Assembly (NCBI RefSeq): GCF_017068455.1
Contig: NZ_CP070608.1
Location: forward strand, 1,841,488-1,905,487
Length of the DNA stretch: 64,000 bases
Direction: 5' to 3'
Origin: Fulvivirga lutea
GTDB taxonomy: Bacteria; Bacteroidota; Bacteroidia; Cytophagales; Cyclobacteriaceae
This document shows, piece after piece, positions 1 through 8,336 of the stretch. Each line of letters opens with the position of its first letter. Positions within the stretch are counted from its first letter, which is position 1. The notes under the pieces are model-generated. The model was not told the origin of the DNA and did no database searches. It was given only the letters and a program-made list of their open reading frames with translations. Made by a program: the position numbers and the translations under genes.

Positions 1-468
1 GAGGAACAATTGAATCCGGGAGATACCGTTCAATTAATTGATCAGGAAGTAACGGGAACAGTTATTTCAATGAAAGGCAATGATGTGGAAGTTCAAATAG
101 GTTTGTTAAAATCCAAAGTCAAAAAGAATCGACTTATTAAAATATCTAAAGGCAAAGAAAAAACTATAAAAAAGGAGCGTGCAGGAAGTGCTCATGGTAT
201 GAATTTGACTAGTAAATTTTCAGAGTTTAATTCAACATTAGATATCCGGGGCAAGCGTGTAGAGGAAGTACTTACTATTCTTGATCAATTTTTAGATGAT
301 GCAATCTTATTCGGGCTCAGTGAAGTAAAAGTATTGCATGGTAAGGGAAATGGGGTGCTAAGGGAAGTGTTAAGAAATTACTGTAAAACACAATCTTTTA
401 TTTCAAATGTAGCAGATGAACATATTGAAAGGGGTGGTGCAGGAATAACTGTAATTACATTAAATTAA
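1..468 (+). CDS. mutS2: MutS2 endonuclease, C-terminal part (KOW-like plus Smr domain), 5' truncated by window
   Basis: The reading frame is open from base 1 with no stop upstream, so this is the 3' end of a longer gene. The visible 155 residues hold a small beta-rich segment (GDTVQLIDQEVTGTVISMKG) followed by an Smr nuclease domain with the typical LDIRGKRVEEV and LHGKGNGVLRE motifs and a GGAGITVI tail. This order (MutS ATPase, then linker, then Smr) is that of MutS2, which in the studied bacteria acts on branched DNA or collided ribosomes. The MutS ATPase part lies outside the window. A free-standing Smr protein is less likely because the frame is still open at base 1. Confidence 0.85.
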   Translation, partial: EEQLNPGDTVQLIDQEVTGTVISMKGNDVEVQIGLLKSKVKKNRLIKISKGKEKTIKKERAGSAHGMNLTSKFSEFNSTLDIRGKRVEEVLTILDQFLDDAILFGLSEVKVLHGKGNGVLREVLRNYCKTQSFISNVADEHIERGGAGITVITLN

Positions 469-494
469 AAAAGGCCTCATTTGAGGCCTTTTTT
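467..494. terminator. Bidirectional intrinsic terminator between mutS2 and the convergent lipoprotein gene
   Basis: The perfect inverted repeat GGCCTCA/TGAGGCC has a two-base centre and is flanked by A6 on the left and T6 on the right. It therefore works as a hairpin plus U-run on both strands. It begins at the mutS2 stop codon and lies about 20 bp from the end of the convergent gene. Confidence 0.9.
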
Positions 495-516
495 AATTCT
501 TTATATTTGAAGTTAC

Positions 517-1020
517 TTATTGCTTAACCAAGTTAAACGTCCATGAACCTACAACAGCTTCAGTTCTAGATGTTGAACCACCATCTGCTAAGCTGAAAGA
601 TAGTGTCATTCCTGTAGCAGAAAAGTTTGTAACAGTGATTTGTAATCCATCACTTGCTCTAGTAACTGTGAATTGAGTAGTAGAAGCATCAGTTGGAACT
701 GGAGTAAAAGTCCAAGAGTCTGTACCTAAAAATGGTCTTACACCAGAAGGACCTCCAACAATTGAAGCTGTACCTCCTTCAGATCCTGCAGTATAAGTAA
801 TGGTAAGAGCGAAATCGCTGTAGTCGTCAGTTCTATCCTGGCTTGGAGAACCGAAAGTGACTTGTCCTGTTTGAGTCGCATCTACGGCCCAAGTACCAGA
901 GAATGTGTTACCAACTTGATCAACAGCAGGCGCACCATCGTCACCACCACTGTCACACCCTACGCTAAACAATAACAGAGATAATACTGCGGCACTTAAT
1001 AAATAACTTAATTTTTTCAT
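517..1020 (-). CDS. Small secreted beta-rich lipoprotein of unknown function
   Basis: The start chosen is the ATG at 1020 (MKKLSYLLSA). It gives 167 residues with a clean SPII signal: charged start, hydrophobic core, and a cysteine at the end of FSVGC followed by an acidic DSGGDDGA segment. In Bacteroidota such segments can mark surface-exported lipoproteins. An in-frame start 36 codons upstream would spoil the signal peptide. The mature part is rich in Thr, Ser and Gly with alternating hydrophobics, suggesting a beta-sandwich, and ends with GSWTFNLVKQ. I recognise no catalytic motif or named family. It is monocistronic, ends at a shared terminator, and has an AT-rich leader with a hairpin at 1108-1127. 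Confidence 0.75.
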   Translation of the reverse strand: MKKLSYLLSAAVLSLLLFSVGCDSGGDDGAPAVDQVGNTFSGTWAVDATQTGQVTFGSPSQDRTDDYSDFALTITYTAGSEGGTASIVGGPSGVRPFLGTDSWTFTPVPTDASTTQFTVTRASDGLQITVTNFSATGMTLSFSLADGGSTSRTEAVVGSWTFNLVKQ

Positions 1021-1107
1021 TAGATCGAATTTGTGGTTTACTATAGTTTTCGAAATTATCATTTTTATTCGAAATGCTAAAATAACAATAAATATTATTA
1101 TTTGATA

Positions 1108-1127
1108 TGTATCTATAAATAGATACA
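1108..1127. other. AT-rich inverted repeat upstream of the lipoprotein gene
   Basis: TGTATCTA and TAGATACA form a perfect 8-bp inverted repeat with a TAAA loop. On the plus strand it is followed by T7, but no plus-strand gene precedes it. It sits between two minus-strand genes, so it may be an operator or a leader hairpin of the lipoprotein gene. No role is shown. Confidence 0.4.
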
Positions 1128-1153
1128 CATTTTTTTAAAATAGTAACCATTTC

Positions 1154-1777
1154 TTAACAAACTTTGAAGTCAGCCAGATTAAGCATAGAATGGCAATTTT
1201 TGTATTCAATTTCTTGATTAGAAGCTAATATCAATAATCGACTTCCATCCATTTTGTTCAATTCACTAAAAAACCACTCAGATCCTTTTTTGTCTAGGTT
1301 GGTTGTGGGTTCATCAAGAAGCAGAATTTCTGTGTTGGAAAAGAAGGCAAGGGCCAATTTTAGCCTTTGTTTCATACCTGAAGAAAAGTTTTTGATAAAC
1401 TTATGCTTGTGATCATCAAAGAATGAATACTCAATTAAAGAGTTAATTGTTTCCCCACTTCTAATGGGTTTGAATTTAAAGTGAAATTGAATTTGTTCTA
1501 ATAATGTGAACTCTTCAATTAATTCCAGGTAAGGAGCAGCAAAAGAAATGTGATTGAATATGTCTTCTACAGGTATATTGGAACCATTATCATTGTAACT
1601 AATTTCACCCGAGGAAGGAAGCTGATTTCCAGCAATTAATTGAAGTAAAGTGGATTTTCCGCTACCGTTAGGTCCTACTATTGCTGTAGATTCACCAGAT
1701 TTAAAGGTGTAATTTAAGCTCTCGAATAAAATCTCCCTGTTAAATCTCTTCGCTACATCTTTCAGGACGATTTCCAT
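1154..1777 (-). CDS. Stand-alone ABC transporter ATP-binding protein with atypical Q- and H-loops
   Basis: The 207 residues show Walker A GPNGSGKS (35-42), signature FSSGMKQR (131-138) and Walker B ILLLDEP (151-157), so this is a complete single nucleotide-binding domain. Two usual residues look absent. The Q-loop reads FAAPYLEL instead of carrying glutamine. The H-loop position after the D-loop reads LASNQ, with Asn where histidine is expected. No permease gene is adjacent. It lies 8 bp behind lpxA and is probably the last gene of the lipid A operon. A CcmA-like export ATPase is one possibility. The substrate and partner are unknown. Confidence 0.8.
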   Translation of the reverse strand: MEIVLKDVAKRFNREILFESLNYTFKSGESTAIVGPNGSGKSTLLQLIAGNQLPSSGEISYNDNGSNIPVEDIFNHISFAAPYLELIEEFTLLEQIQFHFKFKPIRSGETINSLIEYSFFDDHKHKFIKNFSSGMKQRLKLALAFFSNTEILLLDEPTTNLDKKGSEWFFSELNKMDGSRLLILASNQEIEYKNCHSMLNLADFKVC

Positions 1778-1785
1778 GAAAAGTC

Positions 1786-2565
1786 TTAGTAAGTATAACC
1801 TTTCATAACTCCTCTGTCTGAACTTCTGATAAAATCGATGATCTCATCGCGCTCTTTTGAAGGGGCTAGTTCCAGCTCTACTAAATCAAGTGCTTTTGAA
1901 TTATTGAGGCCTTTTAAGAAAATGTATCTGTAGATTTCCTGAATTTCATTGATTTTCTCCGAAGTATAACCTCTTCTTCTTAAACCAATAGAGTTGATAC
2001 CAGCATAAGTTAATGGTTCTCGCGCTGCCTTTGTGAATGGTGGAACATCTTTTCTAACTAATGAACCTCCTCCAATGTAGGAGTGCGCTCCAATTTTAGT
2101 AAATTGTTGCACCGCGCAAGAGCCACCAAAAATTACGTAATCATCAACCACAACGTGTCCGGCTAATTGTGATGCATTGCCTAGAATGCAATTGTTACCA
2201 ACAATACAATCATGACCCAGGTGCACATAAGCCATTATAAGGCAATTTTTACCCACTTCAGTCCTATGTTTATCAACGGTACCTCTGTTAATTGTTACGC
2301 ACTCTCTAATGGTGCTGTTATCACCAATGATAGCAGTAGTTTCTTCTCCTGCAAATTTCAGATCCTGGGGTACAGCTGATATCACCGCCCCTGGGTATAT
2401 TTTCACATTTTTACCAATTCTTGCACCTTCAAATATTGTTACATTGGGTCCTATCCAGGTACCTTCTTCAATAACAACATTTTTATGAATTGTAGCAAAA
2501 GGCTCGATAACTACATTTCTGGCAATTTTTGCCTGCGGATCTATATAAGCTAAAGGTTGGTTCAT
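1786..2565 (-). CDS. lpxA: Acyl-ACP--UDP-N-acetylglucosamine O-acyltransferase LpxA
   Basis: LpxA catalyses the first step of lipid A synthesis, moving a 3-hydroxyacyl chain from ACP to UDP-GlcNAc in the cytoplasm. The 259 residues (usual length about 260) are a left-handed beta-helix of hexapeptide repeats over roughly the first 175 residues. The catalytic histidine is H118 in LGHDCIVGN, followed by the IGGGSLVRKD and REPLTYAGIN segments and an all-helical C-terminus. Its ATG overlaps the stop of lpxC-fabZ by 4 bp (translational coupling). Operon order is lpxD, lpxC-fabZ, lpxA; lpxB is not in the window. Confidence 0.96.
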   Translation of the reverse strand: MNQPLAYIDPQAKIARNVVIEPFATIHKNVVIEEGTWIGPNVTIFEGARIGKNVKIYPGAVISAVPQDLKFAGEETTAIIGDNSTIRECVTINRGTVDKHRTEVGKNCLIMAYVHLGHDCIVGNNCILGNASQLAGHVVVDDYVIFGGSCAVQQFTKIGAHSYIGGGSLVRKDVPPFTKAAREPLTYAGINSIGLRRRGYTSEKINEIQEIYRYIFLKGLNNSKALDLVELELAPSKERDEIIDFIRSSDRGVMKGYTY

Positions 2566-3956
2566 GAATCTTTTCTTACAATACTTGCTGTCATGGTGCC
2601 TTCACATACTAGCGTATTACCGACATAGGCACGTCCTGTCATTTTTGCTATTCCTCTCTTAATCGGTGCTAGAAGATCGCATTTAATTATTAAAGTGTCA
2701 CCTGGCAGAATCATTTTTCTGAATCGGAAGCCTTCTATTCCTAAGAAGTATGTCCAATAATTTTCAGGATCGGGTACTGTATTTAATACTAAAATACCAC
2801 CGATTTGAGCCATGGCTTCAATTTGCAATACGCCTGGCATAACCGGGTTTCCTGGAAAGTGACCTTGAAAAAATGGTTCGTTCAATGTAACGTTTTTAAC
2901 CCCTGATACACTTTCGTCATCCAAATGAATGATTTTATCTATTAACAAGAAAGGATATCTATGAGGAAGTATGTTTGTGATTTGATTGATGTCATAAACC
3001 GGAGGCAAGTTCGGGTTGTACTTCGGAACGTTTAATTTCGAAGACTTAGCCATTGCTTTCTTTAATTTCTTTGCAAATGCTACGTTGGCAGCATGCCCCG
3101 GTCTGGCAGCTAAAATCTGAGCTTTCAATGGTCTCCCTGCTAAAGCTAAATCTCCAATAACGTCTAACAATTTATGTCTTGCAGGCTCATTCTTATATCT
3201 AAGCTCTACGTTATTGAGGATACCTTCCTTCTTTACCTCCACTTTAGGTTTATTAAATAGTTTGGCTAAACTATCTAATTCATTGTCTTTTACTATTCTA
3301 TCAACTACAACAATGGCATTATTAAGGTCGCCACCTTTAATGAGGTTGTTTTTATGTAGCATTTCAAGTTCATGCAAAAAACAAAATGTTCTGCATGAAG
3401 CTATTTCCTTTTCAAACTGCGATATGTTAGTCAATGAAGCATGCTGACTTCCTAATACAGGAGAGTTATAGTCCACCATTACGGTAAGTCTATAATCATC
3501 TAAAGGAAGTGCTGCTATTTCAACATCTCTTTCCGGCTCACGATAAAATATGCCATCAGGCACTTCGAAAAAATCACGAAGCGCATCTTGCTCCTCGGTT
3601 CCTGCCTCTTTTAGAATATTTACAAACTGAATTGAACTACCATCCATAATAGGAGGCTCAGGACCATCTAGTTGGATTAGAACGTTATCAATTTCAAGGC
3701 CTACCAATGCTGCCAATGTGTGCTCAACAGTATTTACTCTTGCGCCACTTTGCTCAATGGTTGTACCTCTTGAAAGGTCTACTACCAAGTCTGCATCGGC
3801 ATCCACCGTAGGTTGCCCTTCCAAGTCTGTTCTTTGAAACTTTATACCGTGGCCAGGTTTTGCTGGCACAAATGTCATATTAGAAGTTACTCCAGTATGC
3901 AAACCAACCCCTGATAGGGTCACGGATTTTTTGATTGTGTGTTGTTTAATTTTCAT
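2562..3956 (-). CDS. lpxC: Bifunctional UDP-3-O-acyl-GlcNAc deacetylase / 3-hydroxyacyl-ACP dehydratase (LpxC-FabZ fusion)
   Basis: This is a 464-residue fusion. Residues 1 to about 305 are LpxC, the zinc-dependent committed step of lipid A synthesis, with E78-H79 (NTVEHTLAAL), zinc ligands H261 and D265 (HKLLDVIGD) and catalytic H288 (RPGHAANV). Residues about 320-464 are FabZ, with PHRYPFLLID at 331-340, catalytic H366 in QGHFPGNP and E380 in QIEAMAQ. The fusion is a known Bacteroidota trait. It joins lipid A commitment to the fatty-acid dehydratase that competes for the same 3-hydroxyacyl-ACP. It overlaps lpxD and lpxA by 4 bp each. Confidence 0.97.
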   Translation of the reverse strand: MKIKQHTIKKSVTLSGVGLHTGVTSNMTFVPAKPGHGIKFQRTDLEGQPTVDADADLVVDLSRGTTIEQSGARVNTVEHTLAALVGLEIDNVLIQLDGPEPPIMDGSSIQFVNILKEAGTEEQDALRDFFEVPDGIFYREPERDVEIAALPLDDYRLTVMVDYNSPVLGSQHASLTNISQFEKEIASCRTFCFLHELEMLHKNNLIKGGDLNNAIVVVDRIVKDNELDSLAKLFNKPKVEVKKEGILNNVELRYKNEPARHKLLDVIGDLALAGRPLKAQILAARPGHAANVAFAKKLKKAMAKSSKLNVPKYNPNLPPVYDINQITNILPHRYPFLLIDKIIHLDDESVSGVKNVTLNEPFFQGHFPGNPVMPGVLQIEAMAQIGGILVLNTVPDPENYWTYFLGIEGFRFRKMILPGDTLIIKCDLLAPIKRGIAKMTGRAYVGNTLVCEGTMTASIVRKDS

Positions 3957-5008
3957 TCACTCTCCCGAAATGTCGGCAAATTTAAGACTTTTTGTTCAAG
4001 TTGCTTCAATCTGAAATTTAAATCGGGAAGATTTTTGAAAACGGCATAAGATCTTTGGTATTTCATTACATCAATTGCGGGTGTGCCCCAGAGTTTAGAT
4101 CCTTCTTTTGTGTCTTTAGAAATGCCTGCTTGAGCTCCAACCGATGTTTTGTTAGCTAATTTAATATGACCTGCAATTCCCACCTGTCCACCTATAACAC
4201 AATTGCTACCAATTTCTGTTGAGCCACTCACTCCTGTTTGCGCGGCTATTACGGTATGTTTACCAACTTTAACATTATGCGCTAATTGAACTAAGTTATC
4301 AATTTTAACACCATCATCTATTTTGGTAGAATCACCATGGAAGGTTGCACAATCAATAACAGTATTTGAGCCTATATCAATATAATTACCAATCACCACA
4401 TTACCCATTTGAGGGATGGCTTTATAAGATCCGTCCGATTGAGGCGCAAAACCAAAACCATCGCTTCCAATTACACATCCGGAGTGGATCACGCAATGAT
4501 GACCAACTTTTGTATTGGCATAGAGTTTTACTCCAGCATTGATAATTGTATTATCACCTATTTCTACATTGTCGCCAATGTATGCATGAGGATAGATTTT
4601 TACATTATTACCAATTTTCACATTCTCACCAATGTAAGAGAATGCACCCCTGTATACATCATCACCCACTTTGGAATTGGTTCCTAAAAAGGAAGGTTCT
4701 TCTATTCCCGACTTTTGGAACGAAATAAATTTATGATATTCTTCCAATAGAACAGTGAAACTTGAATAGGGGTCGTCAACCAGAATTAAAGAGGTATTTA
4801 ATTTCTTTTTAGGAGAAAAACCTTTCTTAACAATTACTGCACTAGCATTTGTTTCATAAATATGTGGCTCATATTTAGGGTTGGAAAGAAAGGATATTTC
4901 ACCTGACTTGGCCTCCTGTATTTTTCCGAGCATTTTTATTTTCGCCTCACCATTCCCCTCTACTTTTCCGCCCAATAACTCGGCAATTTGGCTGACGGTA
5001 AACTCCAT
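3953..5008 (-). CDS. lpxD: UDP-3-O-(3-hydroxyacyl)glucosamine N-acyltransferase LpxD
   Basis: LpxD adds the N-linked hydroxyacyl chain in the third lipid A step. The 351 residues start with the uridine-binding LpxD N-domain (about 1-100, including ISFLSNPKYEP) and continue as a hexapeptide-repeat beta-helix. Catalytic H244 is in VQLAHNVKVG, and the conserved SDGFGFAP segment is at 182-189. Length matches the family (about 340). It is 18 bp downstream of the HD phosphohydrolase gene and overlaps lpxC-fabZ by 4 bp, so all are probably one transcript. Confidence 0.96.
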   Translation of the reverse strand: MEFTVSQIAELLGGKVEGNGEAKIKMLGKIQEAKSGEISFLSNPKYEPHIYETNASAVIVKKGFSPKKKLNTSLILVDDPYSSFTVLLEEYHKFISFQKSGIEEPSFLGTNSKVGDDVYRGAFSYIGENVKIGNNVKIYPHAYIGDNVEIGDNTIINAGVKLYANTKVGHHCVIHSGCVIGSDGFGFAPQSDGSYKAIPQMGNVVIGNYIDIGSNTVIDCATFHGDSTKIDDGVKIDNLVQLAHNVKVGKHTVIAAQTGVSGSTEIGSNCVIGGQVGIAGHIKLANKTSVGAQAGISKDTKEGSKLWGTPAIDVMKYQRSYAVFKNLPDLNFRLKQLEQKVLNLPTFRESE

Positions 5009-5026
5009 TTATTTATTCTATGTTAA

Positions 5027-6268
5027 TTAACTGTTAAGTGGTAAAGATACATTTTTGGGAAAGCATAGATAGAATTTTTTTACAATTTTGCTTATAGCTT
5101 TGATATTCGGCAATTCAGCGGCTTCAGCTATATTAAGTAACTTCCCTTTTTTGGTAAGTATTTCGATTGAGGCACTTTCAGGTGCATAGGCTTTATTCGT
5201 TACTTCACCATGTGCAAAGAAGTATCTGGCTTCAGATTGCCGAAGGTCAAATTGATCCACTAAAGATGCCCTCAGAACTTCCAGGCTTTTTTTGGTTAAT
5301 GGCTCGTTTGTAAGTTTAATTTTGAAAAGATCCCGCTTTAAAATTTTCTGGCTTAACTCAGCTAATATCCTATCCTCTGAATCTTGCCAGAATTTAATAG
5401 CTCCCCAAATATCGTAATCATCTAATTCTCCGAACGCAGTAATGAGCTTAGTGTCTGCTTGAAAATCATCAAGCACAAAATCATTTTTTAAAAATAAATT
5501 CAACGAATTGGAAGCTTGTACAGGCTTCCCCGCCATGGTTAACTCCTTAGCTCTTAATATTAAATTGATAAGCATCTTTTCTGCACTAACCGAGGTTTTA
5601 TGCAAATAAACCTGCCAATACATCAACCTTCTTGCATTAAGGAAATTTTCAATACTATAAATCCCTTTTTCCTCCACTACTATTCTATCATCAACAACAT
5701 TGAGCATAGAGATGATTCTTTCTAGCCCTATACTTCCCTCTGAAACACCTGTAAAAAAGCTGTCACGCTTTAGGTAATCCAGCCTGTCAACATCTAATTG
5801 ACTGGAAACTAATTGATGGAAAAATTGACGGTCATATGTGTTTTGAAAGATTTTTATGGCCAGTGATAGCTCATTGCTGAACTGGTTATTCAACTCTTTC
5901 ATCAATAAAAATGAAATACTCTCATGCTTGATCCCTTTTAAAAGGCTGAACTCCAATGCATGTGAAAAAGGGCCATGACCAATATCATGAAGTAAAACAG
6001 CAATTTGAGCCTGCTCATATTCATGATCAGACACCTCAATACCTTTTCCTCGCAAAGAGTCTAATGCTCTTGACATAAGGTGCATGGCACCTATTGCATG
6101 ATGGAAACGAGTATGATGCGCTCCCGGATAAATTAATTCTGTTAACCCAAGTTGCTTTATTCGCCTGAGTCGTTGAAAAATAGGGTGTTGAATAATATCA
6201 AAGATGAGATCACTTTTTATTGTGATGAATCCATACACAGGATCATTAAAAATTTTCTTTTTGTTCAA
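5027..6268 (-). CDS. HD-domain phosphohydrolase (SAMHD1/dGTPase-like)
   Basis: The 413 residues carry the HD metal-site pattern of the dGTPase/SAMHD1 group: TRFHHAIGAMHL (53-64), LLHDIGHGPFSH (92-103, with H94-D95) and the distal LDVDRLDYLKRD (159-170). In characterised relatives this site hydrolyses (d)NTPs. Here the substrate is unproven. The N-terminal DPVYGFITI is typical of the COG1078 type. No signal peptide or membrane segment is present, so it should be cytosolic. It is probably the first gene of the lpxD-lpxC-fabZ-lpxA operon and is divergent from porX across 63 bp. Confidence 0.85.
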   Translation of the reverse strand: MNKKKIFNDPVYGFITIKSDLIFDIIQHPIFQRLRRIKQLGLTELIYPGAHHTRFHHAIGAMHLMSRALDSLRGKGIEVSDHEYEQAQIAVLLHDIGHGPFSHALEFSLLKGIKHESISFLLMKELNNQFSNELSLAIKIFQNTYDRQFFHQLVSSQLDVDRLDYLKRDSFFTGVSEGSIGLERIISMLNVVDDRIVVEEKGIYSIENFLNARRLMYWQVYLHKTSVSAEKMLINLILRAKELTMAGKPVQASNSLNLFLKNDFVLDDFQADTKLITAFGELDDYDIWGAIKFWQDSEDRILAELSQKILKRDLFKIKLTNEPLTKKSLEVLRASLVDQFDLRQSEARYFFAHGEVTNKAYAPESASIEILTKKGKLLNIAEAAELPNIKAISKIVKKFYLCFPKNVSLPLNS

Positions 6269-6331
6269 TCTATTGCGTTCTTTTTCCGTTATTGAAGGTG
6301 AAAAGAAATTCTTTCAACCAAAAGTGATTTA

Positions 6332-7897
6332 ATGCAAAGATATAATATTTTGTGGGCCGATGATGAAATCGATCTGCTCAAGCCGCACATACTTTTTTTA
6401 GAAAATAAGGGCTATGACATTACAGCGGTGAATAGTGGTTCCGATGCAGTTGAAAGCTGTGAAGAAAGTCATTTTGATGTAGTTTTTTTGGATGAAAACA
6501 TGCCAGGCATGTCAGGTCTTGAAGCATTATCACACATCAAATCGATGAAGCCTAACCTTCCTGTGGTGATGATCACTAAAAATGAGGAGGAGTCTATTAT
6601 GGAAGATGCCATAGGTGCCAAGATTGCCGATTACCTCATTAAACCGTTGAACCCCAGTCAGATACTACTTTCTGTGAAGAAAATATTAGATAACAAGCGA
6701 CTAATCACAGAGAAAACCAATATGAGTTATCAGCAAGAATTCAGAAATATAAGTTTGTCGTTTGGTGATGACTTAGATTTTGCTGAATGGGCTGAGGTGT
6801 ATAAGAAATTAATTTATTGGGAACTGGAAATAGATAGCACGGAAAATAAAAGTATGTATGAAGTGCTAAATATGCAGAAGGAGGAGGCAAACAATCAGTT
6901 CACAAAATTTATAAGTGATAATTATGAGTCCTGGTTGAATGACCCAGATGTAGAGAAACCATTATTATCACATCAACTGTTAAAAAATAGAGTGCTGCCT
7001 CAGGTAGGGCAGGGAAAATCCGTATTCTTTCTAGTTATTGATAATTTGAGGTACGATCAGTGGAAAATTATAGAACCCGCTGTAACGGAATATTTTAATG
7101 TGGAGGAAGAAGATAGCTACTACTCCATTTTACCAACAACCACAGCTTATGCCAGAAACTCTATTTTTTCTGGATTGATGCCTTCAGAAATGGAGAAAAA
7201 ACATCCTGATTTATGGGTGGGTGAAGATGATGATGAAGGAAAGAATAATAATGAAGATAAGTTTTTAGAAAAGCATTTGCGAAGGCTAAATAGTACTATA
7301 AAATTTAGCTATCACAAGATAAAAAGAACAAGTGAAGGAAAGCAGCTGGTTGACAATATCAATAATATGCTTACCAATGACCTGAATGTAATAGTTTACA
7401 ATTTTGTTGACATGCTCTCGCATGCGAGAACGGATATGGCCATGATAAGGGAACTAGCACCTGATGAATCTGCTTACCGTTCGATCACAAAATCATGGAT
7501 AGAACATTCTCCATTGCTGGAGGCTCTTCGATTAATTGCAGAGAGTGGTTCAAAATTGATAGTGACAACAGATCACGGTACAATTAGAGTAAAAAAAGCA
7601 TTTAAAATTGTTGGCGACAGAAATACCAACACTAACCTTCGATATAAACAGGGAAAAAACCTGGGTTATACCTCGGGTAATGAGGTGATTGAGGTGCCCA
7701 AACCGGAACGATTTTTTTTACCAAAACTCAATGTATCCACAAGTTATGTTTTTGCCACGGAAGATAATTTTTTCGCCTATCCTAACAATTTTAATTACTA
7801 CGTAAACTATTACAAGGATACTTTTCAGCATGGCGGAGTGTCTATGGAGGAAATGATTATTCCAATAATTTCCTTAAATTCGAAATATGGTAAATAG
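6332..7897 (+). CDS. porX: PorX-type response regulator with PglZ-like phosphatase domain (T9SS regulator)
   Basis: The 521 residues begin with a receiver domain: acidic pocket D10-D11, phospho-acceptor D54 in VFLDENMPG and K104 in YLIKPLNP. A helical linker follows, then from about residue 220 an alkaline-phosphatase-superfamily PglZ domain with VIDNLRYDQW (235-244), a threonine cluster at 269-271 and VTTDHG (411-416). This is the architecture of PorX, which in Porphyromonas and Flavobacterium works with the kinase PorY to control the type IX secretion system and can act on oligonucleotides. No porY is visible here. The gene overlaps tsaE by 11 bp. Confidence 0.93.
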   Translation: MQRYNILWADDEIDLLKPHILFLENKGYDITAVNSGSDAVESCEESHFDVVFLDENMPGMSGLEALSHIKSMKPNLPVVMITKNEEESIMEDAIGAKIADYLIKPLNPSQILLSVKKILDNKRLITEKTNMSYQQEFRNISLSFGDDLDFAEWAEVYKKLIYWELEIDSTENKSMYEVLNMQKEEANNQFTKFISDNYESWLNDPDVEKPLLSHQLLKNRVLPQVGQGKSVFFLVIDNLRYDQWKIIEPAVTEYFNVEEEDSYYSILPTTTAYARNSIFSGLMPSEMEKKHPDLWVGEDDDEGKNNNEDKFLEKHLRRLNSTIKFSYHKIKRTSEGKQLVDNINNMLTNDLNVIVYNFVDMLSHARTDMAMIRELAPDESAYRSITKSWIEHSPLLEALRLIAESGSKLIVTTDHGTIRVKKAFKIVGDRNTNTNLRYKQGKNLGYTSGNEVIEVPKPERFFLPKLNVSTSYVFATEDNFFAYPNNFNYYVNYYKDTFQHGGVSMEEMIIPIISLNSKYGK

Positions 7898-8336
7898 TGC
7901 ATTATCCGGGCTAAAATTGGTTTGTCGGGATATTGAAGAGTTGGAAAAGGTGGCGACTCAAATTATTGAGTTTTCACATGGGTTGAAATTTTGGATTTTT
8001 GATGGCCAGATGGGTGCGGGAAAAACAACCCTCATCAAAGAAATTTGCAGGCAACTAGGAGTTCAAGATCATGTTTCAAGTCCTACGTATTCCATTGTAA
8101 ATGAGTACCTTACAGGAAATAATCAGACTATTTATCATTTTGATTTTTATAGAATTAATGATGAGGAGGAAGCCATGGATATAGGAGTTGAAGAATACTT
8201 TGATTCTGGCAATTATTGTTTTGTGGAGTGGTCTTCAAAAATCCCCAGTCTTCTTCCTGATAAAAATTTTTTGAATGTATCGATAGAAATATCGGATGCT
8301 GATCAGCGAGTGATCGAACTTAAACGCCATGACTAA
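7887..8336 (+). CDS. tsaE: tRNA threonylcarbamoyladenosine biosynthesis ATPase TsaE
   Basis: TsaE is the small P-loop ATPase of the TsaBDE complex that makes t6A37 in ANN-decoding tRNAs. The 149 residues show Walker A GQMGAGKTT (40-48), the family motif SSPTYSIVNEY, the HFDFYR segment and VEWSSKIP near the end. Length fits (about 140-155). The gene overlaps porX by 11 bp and the next dehydrogenase gene by 8 bp, so the three are co-transcribed. Confidence 0.95.
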   Translation: MVNSALSGLKLVCRDIEELEKVATQIIEFSHGLKFWIFDGQMGAGKTTLIKEICRQLGVQDHVSSPTYSIVNEYLTGNNQTIYHFDFYRINDEEEAMDIGVEEYFDSGNYCFVEWSSKIPSLLPDKNFLNVSIEISDADQRVIELKRHD

